From: Dallia pectoralis
Taxonomy: Eukaryota; Chordata; Actinopteri; Esociformes; Umbridae
Assembly (NCBI GenBank): GCA_029465975.1
Contig: CM055737.1
Location: 20,113,502-20,177,501 of the forward strand
DNA: 64,000 nt
Direction of reading: 5' to 3'
Shown: positions 20,601-32,805 of the stretch, piece by piece
Numbering within the stretch: the stretch's first letter is position 1
Layout: each line of letters starts with the position of its first letter
The notes under the pieces: model-generated
The model's input: the letters and a program-made list of their open reading frames with translations, nothing else
Database searches by the model: none
Told to the model about the DNA's origin: nothing
Translations under genes and position numbers: made by a program

Positions 20601-20887
20601 ATTACAGCTCTTATTGATTTCTTCACTGCATAATTAACTTTTTGATTGATTGTTTCTTCCCGCCACGAAAATAACAAAATGCTTACAACACTATATATTC
20701 CTAGGCGGTCTCCCATCCAAGTACTAACCAAGCCCGACCATGTTTGGCTTCCGAGATCAGGCGTTTTCAGGGTGGTGTGGCCGTAGGGTATTAGAAATTT
20801 GAAAATACAGCTGTTATTGATTTCTTCACTGCATAATTAACTTTTTGATTGATTGTTTCTTCCCGCCAAGAAAATAACATAATGCTT

Positions 20888-20975
20888 ACAACACTAGATA
20901 TTCCCAGGCGGTCTCCCATCCAAGTACTAACCAAGCCCAACCCTGCTTGGCTTCCGAGATCAGACGAGATCGGGC

Positions 20976-20976
<1 letters not shown>
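20888..20976 (-). pseudogene. 3' part of 5S gene interrupted by copy 3
   Basis: Approximate span of gene nt 26-118, starting CGCCCGATCTCGTCTG next to the tail. The 5' 25 nt of this gene are missing. Confidence 0.85.
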
Positions 20977-21015
<39 letters not shown>

Positions 21016-22461
21016 TCAAAATGATCAGCTTTAGGATATGTTCTCATCACAGTCAAGTTAGAACCATTTATTTTAAAGAACTTAATTCCCCGGCAAATTC
21101 CAATTCAGTTCACTTAAAACACAGAAAACATGCGGATTAAAAACCCCATAAAAGATGTCCAAACATTTTTCACTTTTAAAAAACATATACAATCTTGCCA
21201 AATATCCTTCAGTTTTCTTTCTAAAAACAGACCAAACATCTAACACAGTTTTTTCCTTTTTAGCCACAATTCTTCTTTCCCATATTGCACTTTTCATTAA
21301 CATAACACACAGATTTGTAAACTGTTTGTTCCGATGTTTCTTTTCCCAACCCAGCAAAAAAACTCTGCTCCAATCCATGACATCTTCATCCCATTCCTGA
21401 ATCAAATCCTTAACTAAAAGTTTACAGTTCTTTAAAAAATCCTCCAATTCCTTGCAATATAAAAACATATGTAAAATCCCCTCCTCTTTTTCCTGACACA
21501 CTTTACACCATGCATCTTGCGCCAATCCCACCTTATTTAAAATAATCTCAGTAAACACCACTTTATGCCTTATAAAATATTCCAAACATTCTAATTTTGT
21601 TTCCACACACCTACCCCTCATATTTCCCCATATACTCTCTGTTTTAAGGTCAGGGAATTTAAGCACCCAATACTGATTTACAGATGGCTCTTTAAAAACA
21701 CCATCTCTAAAAAAACAATAAAAGCTCTTAACAGTACATTCCTTAAAATCATAAAGCTCCCCTCCATGTTAACATACATTTTCTTCTCCTTTCGCTCTCT
21801 TTCCATATTATCAATTCTTTTAATCCATTCTCCAGGTATTGCATTTTTAATGATTTTATACTTGGTTGTTATTTCACTTTTACTATATTCTTCTTTGGCC
21901 TCTTCCATTGCATCAAACACACATTGTACCGGTAAGAATCCCTCCTTAAATTCATATAAAACATCTCTCACTTTCGTTATCCCCACTGCCATCCATTTCT
22001 TAAAAATATTTCTTTCCCTTGATTTAATATGTTACAATTTAAAAACAGAGGCTGATTTAAAATTGTTTCTCTCCCTTGTGGATCATAATTTATGGTTGTT
22101 AAAAATTTGCCCCAGGCACTGAACATCTCTCTATAAAACTCCGGTAAACCCTCAGTCATCCAGTTTTTGGTTTTCATCCATAAAATGGCATCCCCCATGT
22201 TAAAATTCCTACATCTGTTTAAAAAAATACTTCATTGTTTTTGTCCACTCCATTTTGCATTCTCCTTGCAGGTATTTTTTCACTATTTTCACTCTTAAAC
22301 TATATTTTCTCTGTTCTATGTCCAGTAACCCCAGACCTCCCTTTTCCACCTTCCCTATAATTGTATTGTATGCTATTCTGGACGGTTTCCCCCCATAAGA
22401 AATCTATAAAACATTTCTTCATCCTCTTTTCAAACCACAAAGGCATCTCTGAGACATATAA
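20977..22461 (-). mobile_element. 5'-truncated 5S-specific retrotransposon, copy 3
   Basis: About 1.45 kb of the same element plus a T32 tract (20977-21008, the poly(A) tail read in reverse). It is in the same sense as the surrounding 5S genes. The 3' end joins 5S at CGCCC exactly as in copy 2. The 5' end stops in the ORF2 region coding SEMPLWF and joins 5S spacer, not 5S nt 30. About 80 bp of spacer and gene expected upstream of the target are absent, and TAA is shared at the junction. The 3' UTR is shorter than in copies 1 and 2. Confidence 0.92.
21012..22461 (-). pseudogene. Retrotransposon ORF2, C-terminal fragment (copy 3)
   Basis: Carries the region downstream of the reverse transcriptase core through the C-terminal CX2CX8HX4C motif to a TAA read at 21014-21012. 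The frame is open at two homopolymers where copies 1 and 2 are broken (T6 at 21431-21436 and T6 near 21177-21182). It is broken elsewhere, at the T5 near 22001-22005 and the G4 near 21758-21761 that copy 1 shares, and at a G4 near 21088-21091. These complementary breaks show that the coding region once ran to the TAA. Confidence 0.87.
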
Positions 22462-24211
22462 CTTTTTGATTGTTTGTTTCTTCCGGCCAAGAAAATAACA
22501 AAATGCTTACAACACTAGATATTCCCAGGCGGTCTCCCATCCAAGTACTAACCAAGCCCGACCCTGTTTGGTTTCCGAGATCAGGCGTTTTCAAGGTGGT
22601 GTGGCCGTAGGGTATAAGAACATTTGAAAATACAGCTGTTATTGATTTCTTCACTGCATAATTAACTTTTTGATAGATTGTTTCTTCCCGCCAAGAAAAT
22701 AACAAAATGCTTACAACACTAGATATTCCTAGGCGGTCTCCCATCCAAGTACTAACCAAGCCCGACCCTGCTTGGCTTCCGAGATCAGACGAGATCGGGC
22801 GATTTCAGGGTGGTGTGGCCGTAAGCGATAAGAGAAGTTGAAATTACAGCTCTTATTGATTTCTTCACTGCATAATTAACTTTTTGATTGATTGTTTCTT
22901 CCCGCCATGAAAATAACTAAATGCTTACAACACTAGATATTCCTAGGCGGTCTCCCATTCAAGTACTAACCAAGCCCAACTCTGCTTGGCTTCCGAGATC
23001 AGACGAGATCGGGCGTTTTCAGGGTGGTGTGGCCGTAAGCTATTAGAAAAGTTGAAATTACAGCTCTTATTGATTTCTTCACTGCATATTTAACTTTTTG
23101 ATTGATTGTTTCTTCCCGCCAAGAAAATAACAAAATGCTTACAACACTAGATATTCCTAGGCGGTCTCCCATCCAAGTACTAACCAAGCCCGACCATGTT
23201 TGGCTTCCGAGATCGGGCGTTTTCAGGGTGGTGTGGCCGTAAGCGATAAGACAAGTTGAAATTACAGCTCTTATTGATTTCTTCACTGCATAATTAACTT
23301 TTTGATTGATTGTTTCTTCCCGCCAAGAAAATAACAAAATGCTTACAACACTAGATATTCCTAGGCGGTCTCCCATCCAAGTACTAACCAAGCCCGACCC
23401 TGCTTGGCTTCCGAGATCAGACGAGATCGGGCGTTTTCAGGGTGGTGTGGCCGTAAGCTATTAGAAAAGTTGAAATTACAGCTCTTATTGATTTCTTCAC
23501 TGCATAATTAACTTTTTGATTGATTGTTTCTTCCCGCCATGAAAATAACAAAATGCTTACAACACTATATATTCCTAGGCGGTCTCCCATCCAAGTACTA
23601 ACCAAGCCCGACCATGTTTGGCTTCCGAGATCGGGCGTTTTCAGGGTGGTGTGGCCGTAAGCTATTAGAAAAGTTGAAATTACAGCTCTTATTGATTTAT
23701 TCATTGCATAATTTTAACTTTTTGATTGATTGTTTCTTCCCGCCAAGAAAATAACATAATGCTTACAACACTAGATATTCCCAGGCGGTTTCCCATCCAA
23801 GTACTAACCAAGCCCAACCCTGCTTGGCTTCCGAGATCAGACGAGATCGGGCGTTTTCAGGGGGGTGTGGCCGTAAGCTATTAGACAAGTTGAAATTACA
23901 GCTCTTATTGATTTCTTCACTGCATAATTCACTTTTTGATTGATTGTTTCTTCCCGCCAAGAAAATTACATAATGCTTACAACACTAGATATTCCCAGGC
24001 GGTCTCCCATCCAAGTACTAACCAAGCCCGACCCTGCTTGGCTTCCGAGATCAGACGAGATCGGGCGTTTTCAGGGTGGTGTGGCCATAAGTTATTAGAA
24101 AAGTTGAAATTACAGCTCTTATTGATTTCTTCACTGCATAATTAACTTTTTGATTGTTTGTTTCTTCACGCCAAGAAAATAACAAAATGCTTACAACACT
24201 AGATATACCCA

Positions 24212-24327
24212 GGCGGTCTCCCATCCAAGTACTAACCAAGCCCGACCCTGTTTGGTTTCCGAGATCAGGGCGGCTCTCCCATCCAAGTACTAACCAAGCC
24301 CGACCCTGTTTGGTTTCCGAGATCAGG
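24212..24327 (-). repeat. Partial tandem duplication inside a 5S gene
   Basis: About 58 bp covering the C box, intermediate element and A box occur twice in a row (24212-24269 and 24270-24327). The copies differ at GCGGTCTCCC versus GCGGCTCTCCC. The gene is therefore a rearranged pseudogene with two copies of the internal promoter. Confidence 0.85.
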
Positions 24328-27300
24328 CGTTTTCAGGGTGGTGTGGCCGTAGGGTATTAGAACATTTGAAAATACAGCTGTTATTGATTTCTTCACTGCA
24401 TAATTAACTTTTTGATATGATTGTTTCTTCCCGCCAAGAAAATAACAAAATGCTTACAACACTATATATTCCTAGGCGGTCTCCCATCCAAGTACTAACC
24501 AAGCCCGACCATGTTTGGCTTCCGAGATCGGGCGTTTTCAGGGTGGTGTGGCCGTAAGCGATAAGACAAGTTGAAATTACAGCTCTTATTGATTTCTTCA
24601 CTGCATAATTAACTTTTTGATTGATTGTTTCTTCCCGCCAAGAAAATAACAAAATGCTTACAACACTAGATATTCCTAGGCGGTCTCCCATCCAAGTACT
24701 AACCAAGCCCGACCCTGCTTGGCTTCCGAGGTCAGACGAGATCGGGCGTTTTCAGGGTGGTGTGGCCGTAAGCTATTAGAAAAGTTGAAATTACAGCTCT
24801 TATTGATTTCTTCACTGCATAATTAACTTTTTGATTGATTGTTTCTTCCCGCCATGAAAATAACAAAATGCTTACAACACTATATATTCCTAGGCGGTCT
24901 CCCATCCAAGTACTAACCAAGCCCGACCATGTTTGGCTTCCGAGATCGGGCGTTTTCAGGGTGGTGTGGCCGTAAGCTATTAGAAAAGTTGAAATTACAG
25001 CTCTTATTGATTTCTTCATTGCATAATTAACTTTTTGATTGATTGTTTCTTCCCGCCAAGAAAATAACAAAATGCTTACAACACTAGATATTCCCAGGCG
25101 GTTTCCCATCCAAGTACTAACCAAGCCCAACCCTGCTTGGCTTCCGAGATCAGACGAGATCGGGCGTTTTCAGGGGGGTGTGGCCGTAAGCTATTAGACA
25201 AGTTGAAATTACAGCTCTTATTGATTTCTTCACTGCATAATTCACTTTTTGATTGATTGTTTCTTCCCGCCAAGAAAATAAAAAAATGCTTACAACACTA
25301 GATATTCCTAGGCGGTCTCCCATCCAAGTACTAACCAAGCCCGACCCTGCTTGGCTTCCGAGATCAGACGAGATCGGGCGTTTTCAGGGTGGTGTGGCCA
25401 TAAGTTATTAGAAAAGTTGAAATTACAGCTCTTATTGATTTCTTCACTGCATAATTAACTTTTTGATTGTTTGTTTCTTCACGCCAAGAAAATAACAAAA
25501 TGCTTACAACACTAGATATACCCAGGCGGTCTCCCATCCAAGTACTAACCAAGCCCGACCCTGTTTGGTTTCCGAGATCAGGCGTTTTCAGGGTGGTGTG
25601 GCCGTAGGGTATTAGAACATTTGAAAATACAGCTGTTATTGATTTCTTCACTGCATAATTAACTTTTTGATAGATTGTTTCTTCCCGCCAAGAAAATAAC
25701 AAAATGCTTACAACACTAGATATTCCTAGGCGGTCTCCCATCCAAGTACTAACCAAGCCCGACCCTGCTTGGCTTCCGAGGTCAGACGAGATCGGGCGTT
25801 TTCAGGGTGGTGTGGCCGTAAGCTATTATAAAAGTTGAAATTACAGCTCTTATTGATTTCTTCACTGCATAATTAACTTTTTGATTGATTGTTTCTTCCC
25901 GCCATGAAAATAACAAAATGCTTACAACACTAGATATTCCTAGGCGGTCTCCCATCCAAGTACTAACCAAGCCCGACCATGTTTGGCTTCCGAGATCGGG
26001 CGTTTTCAGGGTGGTGTGGCCGTAAGCGATAAGACAAGTTGAAATTACAGCTGTTATTGATTTCTTCACTGCATAATTAACTTTTTGATTGATTGTTTCT
26101 TCCCGCCAAGAAAATAACAAAATGCTTACAACACTAGATATTCCTAGGCGGTCTCCCATCCAAGTACTAACCAAGCCCGACCCTGCTTAGCTTCCGAGAT
26201 CAGACGAGATCGGGCGGTGTGGCCGTAAGCTATTAGACAAGTTGAAATTACAGCTCTTATTGATTTCTTCACTGCATAATTAACTTTTTGATTGATTGTT
26301 TCTTCCCGCCATGAAAATAACAAAATGCTTACAACACTAGATATTCCTAGGCGGTCTCCCATCCAAGTACTAACCAAGCCCAACCCTGCTTAGCTACCGA
26401 CATCAGACGAGATCAGGCGTTTTCAGGGTGGTGTGGCCGTAAGCTATTAGAAAAGTTGAAATTACAGCTCTTATTGATTTCTTCACTGCATAATTAACTT
26501 TTTGATTGTTTGTTTCTTCCCGCCAAGAAAATAACAAAATGCTTACAACACTAGATATTTCCAGGCGGTCTCCCATCCAAGTACTAACCAAGCCCGACCC
26601 TGTTTGGTTTCCGAGATCAGGCGTTTTCAGGGTGGTGTGGCCGTAGGGTATTAGAAGATTTTAAAATACAGCTGTTATTGATTTTTTCACTACATAATTA
26701 ACTTTTTGATTGATTGTTTCTTCCCGCCAAGAAAATAACAAAATGCTTACAACACTAGATATTCCTAGGCGGTCTCCCATCCAAGTACTAACCAAGCCCG
26801 ACCCTGCTTGGCTTCCGAGATCAGACGAGATCGGGCGTTTTCAGGGTGGTGTGGCCGTAAGCTATTAGACAAGTTGAAATTACAGCTCTTATTGATTTCT
26901 TCACTGCATAATTCACTTTTTGATTGATTGTTTCTTCCCGCCATGAAAATAACAAAATGCTTACAACACTAGATATTCCCAGGCAGTCTCCCATCCAAGT
27001 ACTAACCAAGCCCAACCCTGCTTGGCTTCCGAGATCAGACGAGATCGGGCGTTTTCAGGGTGGTGTGGCCGTAAGCTATTAGAAGAGTTGAAATTACAGC
27101 TGTTATTGATTTCTTCACTGCATAATTAACTTTTTGATAGATTGTTTCTTCCCGCCAAGAAAATAACAAAATGCTTACAACACTAGATATTCCTAGGCGG
27201 TCGCCTATCCAAGTACTAACCAAGCCCGACCCTGCTTGGCTTCCGAGATCAGACGAGATCGGGCGTTTTCAGGGTGGTTGGCCGTAAGCTATTAGAAAAG

Positions 27301-27813
27301 TTGAAATTACAGCTGTTATTGATTTCTTCACTGCGTAATTAACTTTTTGATTGATTGTTTCTTCCCGCCAAGAAAATAACAAAATGCTTACAACACTAGA
27401 TATTCCTAGGCGGTCGCCTATCCAAGTACTAACCAAGCCCGACCCTGCTTGGCTTCCGAGATCAGACGAGATCGGGCGATTTCAGGGTGGTGTGGCCGTA
27501 AGCGATAAGACAAGTTGAAATTACAGCTCTTATTGATTTCTTCACTGCATAATTAACTTTTTGATTGATTGTTTCTTCCCGCCATGAAAATAACAAAATG
27601 CTTACAACACTAGATATTCCTAGGCGGTCTCCCATCCAAGTACTAACCAAGCCCAACCCTGCTTAGCTTCCGACATCAGACGAGAACAGGCGTTTTCAGG
27701 GTGGTGTGGCCGTAAGCTATTAGAAAAATTGAAATTACAGCTCTTATTGATTTCTTCACTGCATAATTAACTTTTTGATTGATTGTTTCTTCCCGCCAAG
27801 AAAATAACAAAAT

Positions 27814-27940
27814 GCTTACAACACTAGATATTCCCAGGCGGTCTCCCATCCAAGTACTAACCAAGCCCAACCCTGCTTGGCTTCCGAGATCAGACGAGAT
27901 CGGAAATTACAGCGTTTTCAGGGTGGTGTGGCCGTAAGGC
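27814..27940 (-). pseudogene. 5S gene with spacer-derived 8-bp insertion
   Basis: 127 nt. The bases AAATTACA at 27904-27911 are inserted between gene nt 28 and 29, at the retrotransposon target. With the following G they match the spacer string GAAATTACAG. One extra G also lies near the gene 5' end. Confidence 0.85.
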
Positions 27941-28804
27941 TATTAGAAGTGTTGAAATTACAGCTGTTATTGATATCTTCACTGCATAATTAACTTTTTG
28001 ATAGATTGTTTCTTCCCGCCAAGAAAATAACAAAATGCTTACAACACTAGATATTCCTAGGCGGTCTCCCATCCAAGTACTAACCAAGCCCGACCCTGCT
28101 TAGCTTCCGACATCAGACGAGAACAGGCGTTTTCAGGGTGGTGTGGCCGTAAGCTATTAGAAAAATTGAAATTACAGCTCTTATTGATTTCTTCACTGCA
28201 TAATTAACTTTTTGATTGTTTGTTTCTTCCCGCCAAGAAAATAACAAAATGCTTACAACACTAGATATTTCCAGGCGGTCTCCCATCCAAGTACTAACCA
28301 AGCCCGACCCTGTTTGGTTTCCGAGATCAGGCGTTTTCAGGGTGGTGTGGCCGTAGGGTATTAGAACATTTGAAAATACAGCTGTTATTGATTTCTTCAC
28401 TGCATAATTAACTTTTTGATTGATTGTTTCTTCCCGCCAAGAAAATAACAAAATGCTTACAACACTAGATATTCCTAGGCGGTCTCCCATCCAAGTACTA
28501 ACCAAGCCCGACCCTGCTAGGCTTCCGAGATCAGACGAGATCGGGCGTTTTCAGGGTGGTGTGGCCGTAAGCTATTAGACAAGTTGAAATTACAGCTCTT
28601 ATTGATTTCTTCACTGCATAATTCACTTTTTGATTGATTGTTTCTTCCCGCCATGAAAATAACAAAATGCTTACAACACTAGATATTCCCAGGCGGTCTC
28701 CCATCCAAGTACTAACCAAGCCCAACCCTGCTTGGCTTCCGAGATCAGACGAGATCGGTCGTTTTCAGGGTGGTGTGGCCGTAAGCTATTAGAAGTGTTG
28801 AAAT

Positions 28805-31210
28805 TACAGCTCTTATTGATTTCTTCACTGCATAATTAACTTTTTGATTGATTGTTTCTTCCCGCCAAGAAAATAACAAAATGCTTACAACACTAGATAT
28901 TCCTAGGCGGTCTCCCATCCAAGTACTAACCAAGCCCGACCCTGTTTGGTTTCCGAGATCAGGCGTTTTCAGGGTGGTGTGGCCGTAGGGTATTAGAACA
29001 TTTGAAAATACAGCTCTTATTGATTTCTTCACTGCATAATTAACTTTTTGATTGATTGTTTCTTCCCGCCAAGAAAATAACAAAATGCTTACAACACTAG
29101 ATATTCCTAGGCGGTCTCCCATCCAAGTACTAACCAAGCCCAAACCTGCTTACCTTCCGACATCAGACGAGATCAGGCGTTTTCAGGGTGGTGTGGCCGT
29201 AAGCTATTAGAAAAGTTGAAATTAAAGCTCTTATTGATTTCTTCACTGCATAATTAACTTTTTGATTGTTTGTTTCTTCCCGCCAAGAAAATAACAAAAT
29301 GCTTACAACACTAGATATTTCCAGGCGGTCTCCCATCCAAGTACTAACCAAGCCCGACCCTGTTTGGTTTCCGAGATCAGGTGTTTTCAGGGTGGTTTGG
29401 CCGTAGGGTATTAGAACATTTGAAAATACAGCTGTTATTGATTTCTTCACTGCATAATTAACTTTTTGATTGATTGTTTCTTCCCGCCAAGAAAATAACA
29501 AAATGCTTACAACACTAGATATTCCTAGGCGGTCTCCCATCCAAGTACTAACCAAGACCGACCCTGCTTGGCTTCCGAGATCAGACGAGATCGGGCGTTT
29601 TCAGGGAGGTGTGCCCGTAAGCTATTAGACAAGTTGAAATTACAGCTCTTAATGATTTCTTCACTGCATAATTCACTTTTTGATTGATTGTTTCTTCCCG
29701 CCATGAAAATAACAAAATGCTTACAACACTATATATTCCTAGGCGGTCTCCCATCCAAGTACTAACCAAGCCCAACCCTGCTTGGCTTCCGAGATCAGAC
29801 GAGATCAGGCGTTTTCAGGGTGGTGTGGCCGTAAGCTATTAGAAAAGTTGAAATTACAGCTCTTATTGATTTCTTCACTGCATAATTAACTTTTTGATTG
29901 TTTCTTCCCGCCAAGAAAATAACAAAATGCTTACAACACTAGATATTGCCAGGCGGTCTCCCATCCAAGTACTAACCAAGCCCGACCCTGTTTGGTTTCC
30001 GAGATCAGGCGTTTTCAGGGTGGTGTGGCCGTAAGCTATTAGAAAAGTTGAAATTACAGCTCTTATTGATTTCTTCACTGCATAATTAACTTTTTGATTG
30101 TTTGTTTCTTCCCGCCAAGAAAATAACAAAATGCTTACAACACTAGATATTTCCAGGCGGTCTCCCATCCAAGTACTAACCAAGCCCAACCCTGCTTGGC
30201 TTCCGAGATCAGACGAGATTGGGCGTTTTCAGGGTGGTGTGGCCGTAAGCTATTAGAAAAGTTGAAATTACAGCTCTTATTGATTTCTTCACTGCATAAT
30301 TCACTTTTTGATTGATTGTTTCTTCCCGCCATGAAAATAACAAAATGCTTACAACACTAGATATTCCCAGGCGGTCTCCCATCCAAGTACTAACCAAGCC
30401 CAACCCTGCTTGGCTTCCGAGATCAGACGAGATCGGGCGTTTTCAGGGTGGTGTGGCCGTAAGCGATAAGACAAGTTGAAATTACAGCTCTTATTGATTT
30501 CTTCACTGCATAATTAACTTTTTGATAGATTGTTTCTTCCCGCCAAGAAAATAACAAAATGCTTACAACACTAGATATTCCTAGGCGGTCGCCTATCCAA
30601 GTACTAACCAAGCCCGACCCTGCTTGGCTTCCGAGATCAGACGTTTTCAGGGTGGTGTGGCCGTAAGCGATAAGACAAGTTGAAATTACAGCCCTTATTG
30701 ATTTCTTCACTGCATAATTAACTTTTTGATTGTTTGTTTCTTCCCGCCAAGAAAATAACAAAATGCTTACAACACTAGATATTTCCAGGCGGTCTCCCAT
30801 CCAAGTACTAACCAAGCCCAACACTGCTTGGCTTCCGAGATCAGACGAGATCGGGCGTTTTCAGGGTGGTGTGGCCGTAAGCTATTACAAGAGTTGAAAT
30901 TACAGCTGTTATTGATTTCTTCACTGCATAATTAACTTTTTGATAGATTGTTTCTTCCCGCCAAGAAAATAACAAAATGCTTACAACACTAGATATTCCT
31001 AGGCGGTCGCCTATCCAAGTACTAACCAAGCCCGACCCTGCTTGGCTTCCGAGATCAGAAGAGATCGGGCGTTTTCAGGGTGGTTGGCCGTAAGCGATAA
31101 GACAAGTTGAAATTACAGCTCTTATTGATTTCTTCACTGCATAATTAACTTTTTGATTGATTGTTTCTTCCCGCAATGAAAATAACAAAATGCTTACAAC
31201 ACTAGATATT
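28805..31210 (-). repeat. Higher-order 5S duplication, copy A
   Basis: About 2.4 kb matching 32806-35210 at an offset of 4000-4001, including rare variants (AATTAAAGCTC, TGTGCCCGTAAG, CCGCAATGAAAA). Only a few single-base differences were seen. Confidence 0.85.
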
Positions 31211-32455
31211 TCCAGGCGGTCTCCCATCCAAGTACTAACCAAGCCCGACCCTGTTTGGTTTCCGAGATCAGGCGTTTTCAGGGTGGTGTGGCCGTAGGGT
31301 ATTAGAACATTTGAAAATACAGCTGTTATTGATTTCTTCACTGCATAATTAACTTTTTGATTGATTGTTTCTTCCCGCCAAGAAAATAACAAAATGCTTA
31401 CAACACTAGATATTCCTAGGCGGTCTCCCATCCAAGTACTAACCAAGCCCGACCCTGCTTGGCTTCCGAGATCAGACGAGATCGGGCGTTTTCAGGGTGG
31501 TGTGGCCGTAAGCTATTAGACAAGTTGAAATTACAGCTCTTATTGATTTCTTCACTGCATAATTAACTTTTTGATTGATTGTTTCTTCCCGCCATGAAAA
31601 TAACAAAATGCTTACAACACTAGATATTCCCAGGCGGTCTCCCATCCAAGTACTAACCAAGCCCAACCCTGCTTGGCTTCCGAGATCAGACGAGATCGGT
31701 CGTTTTCAGGGTGGTGTGGCCGTAAGCTATTAGAAGTGTTGAAATTACAGCTGTTATTGATATCTTCACTGCGTAATTAACTTTTTGATAGATTGTTTCT
31801 TCCCGCCAAGAAAATAACAAAATGCTTACAACACTAGATATTCCTAGGCGGTCGCCTATCCAAGTACTAACCAAGCCCGACCCTGCTTAGCTTCCGACAT
31901 CAGACGAGAACAGGCGTTTTCAGGGTGGTGTGGCCGTAAGCTATTAGAAAAATTGAAATTACAGCTCTTATTGATTTCTTCACTGCATAATTAACTTTTT
32001 GATTGTTTGTTTCTTCCCGCCAAGAAAATAACAAAATGCTTACAACACTAGATATTTCCAGGCGGTCTCCCATCCAAGTACTAACCAAGCCCGACCCTGT
32101 TTGGTTTCCGAGATCAGGCGTTTTCAGGGTGGTGTGGCCGTAGGGTATTAGAACATTTGAAAATACAGCTGTTATTGATTTCTTCACTGCATAATTAACT
32201 TTTTGATTGATTGTTTCTTCCCGCCAAGAAAATAACAAAATGCTTACAACACTAGATATTCCTAGGCGGTCTCCCATCCAAGTACTAACCAAGCCCGACC
32301 CTGCTTGGCTTCCGAGATCAGACGAGATCGGGCGTTTTCAGGGTGGTGTGGCCGTAAGCTATTAGACAAGTTGAAATTACAGCTCTTATTGATTTCTTCA
32401 CTGCATAATTCACTTTTTGATTGATTGTTTCTTCCCGCCATGAAAATAACAAAAT

Positions 32456-32573
32456 GCTTACAACACTAGATATTCCCAGGCGGTCTCCCATCCAAGTACT
32501 AACCAAGCCCAACCCTGCTTGGCTTCCGAGATCAGACGAGATCGGGCGTTTTCAGGGTGGTGTGGCCGTAAGC
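32456..32573 (-). rRNA. 5S rRNA gene
   Basis: Intact 118 nt, GGGTTGGGC/CCTGGG subtype. Confidence 0.93.
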
Positions 32574-32805
32574 TATTAGACAAGTTGAAATTACAGCTCT
32601 TATTGATTTCTTCACTGCGTAATTAACTTTTTGATAGATTGTTTCTTCCCGCCAAGAAAATAACAAAATGCTTACAACACTAGATATTCCTAGGCGGTCG
32701 CCTATCCAAGTACTAACCAAGCCCGACCCTGCTTGGCTTCCGAGATCAGACGAGATCGGGCGTTTTCAGGGTGGTGTGGCCGTAAGCTATTAGACAAGTT
32801 GAAAT

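Larger units (their letters stand above)
16310..20976 (-). repeat. 5S rDNA tandem array, segment 4 (reverse)
   Basis: About 22 units, now on the - strand. The first complete gene is 16443-16560. Several units have CCTGTTTGG/GGTTTC variants and the 10-nt deletion. The first ~380 bp share rare variants (AATAACTAAATGC, CCCATTCAAG) with 22.6-23.1 kb. The segment ends at the poly(T) of retrotransposon copy 3. Confidence 0.96.
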
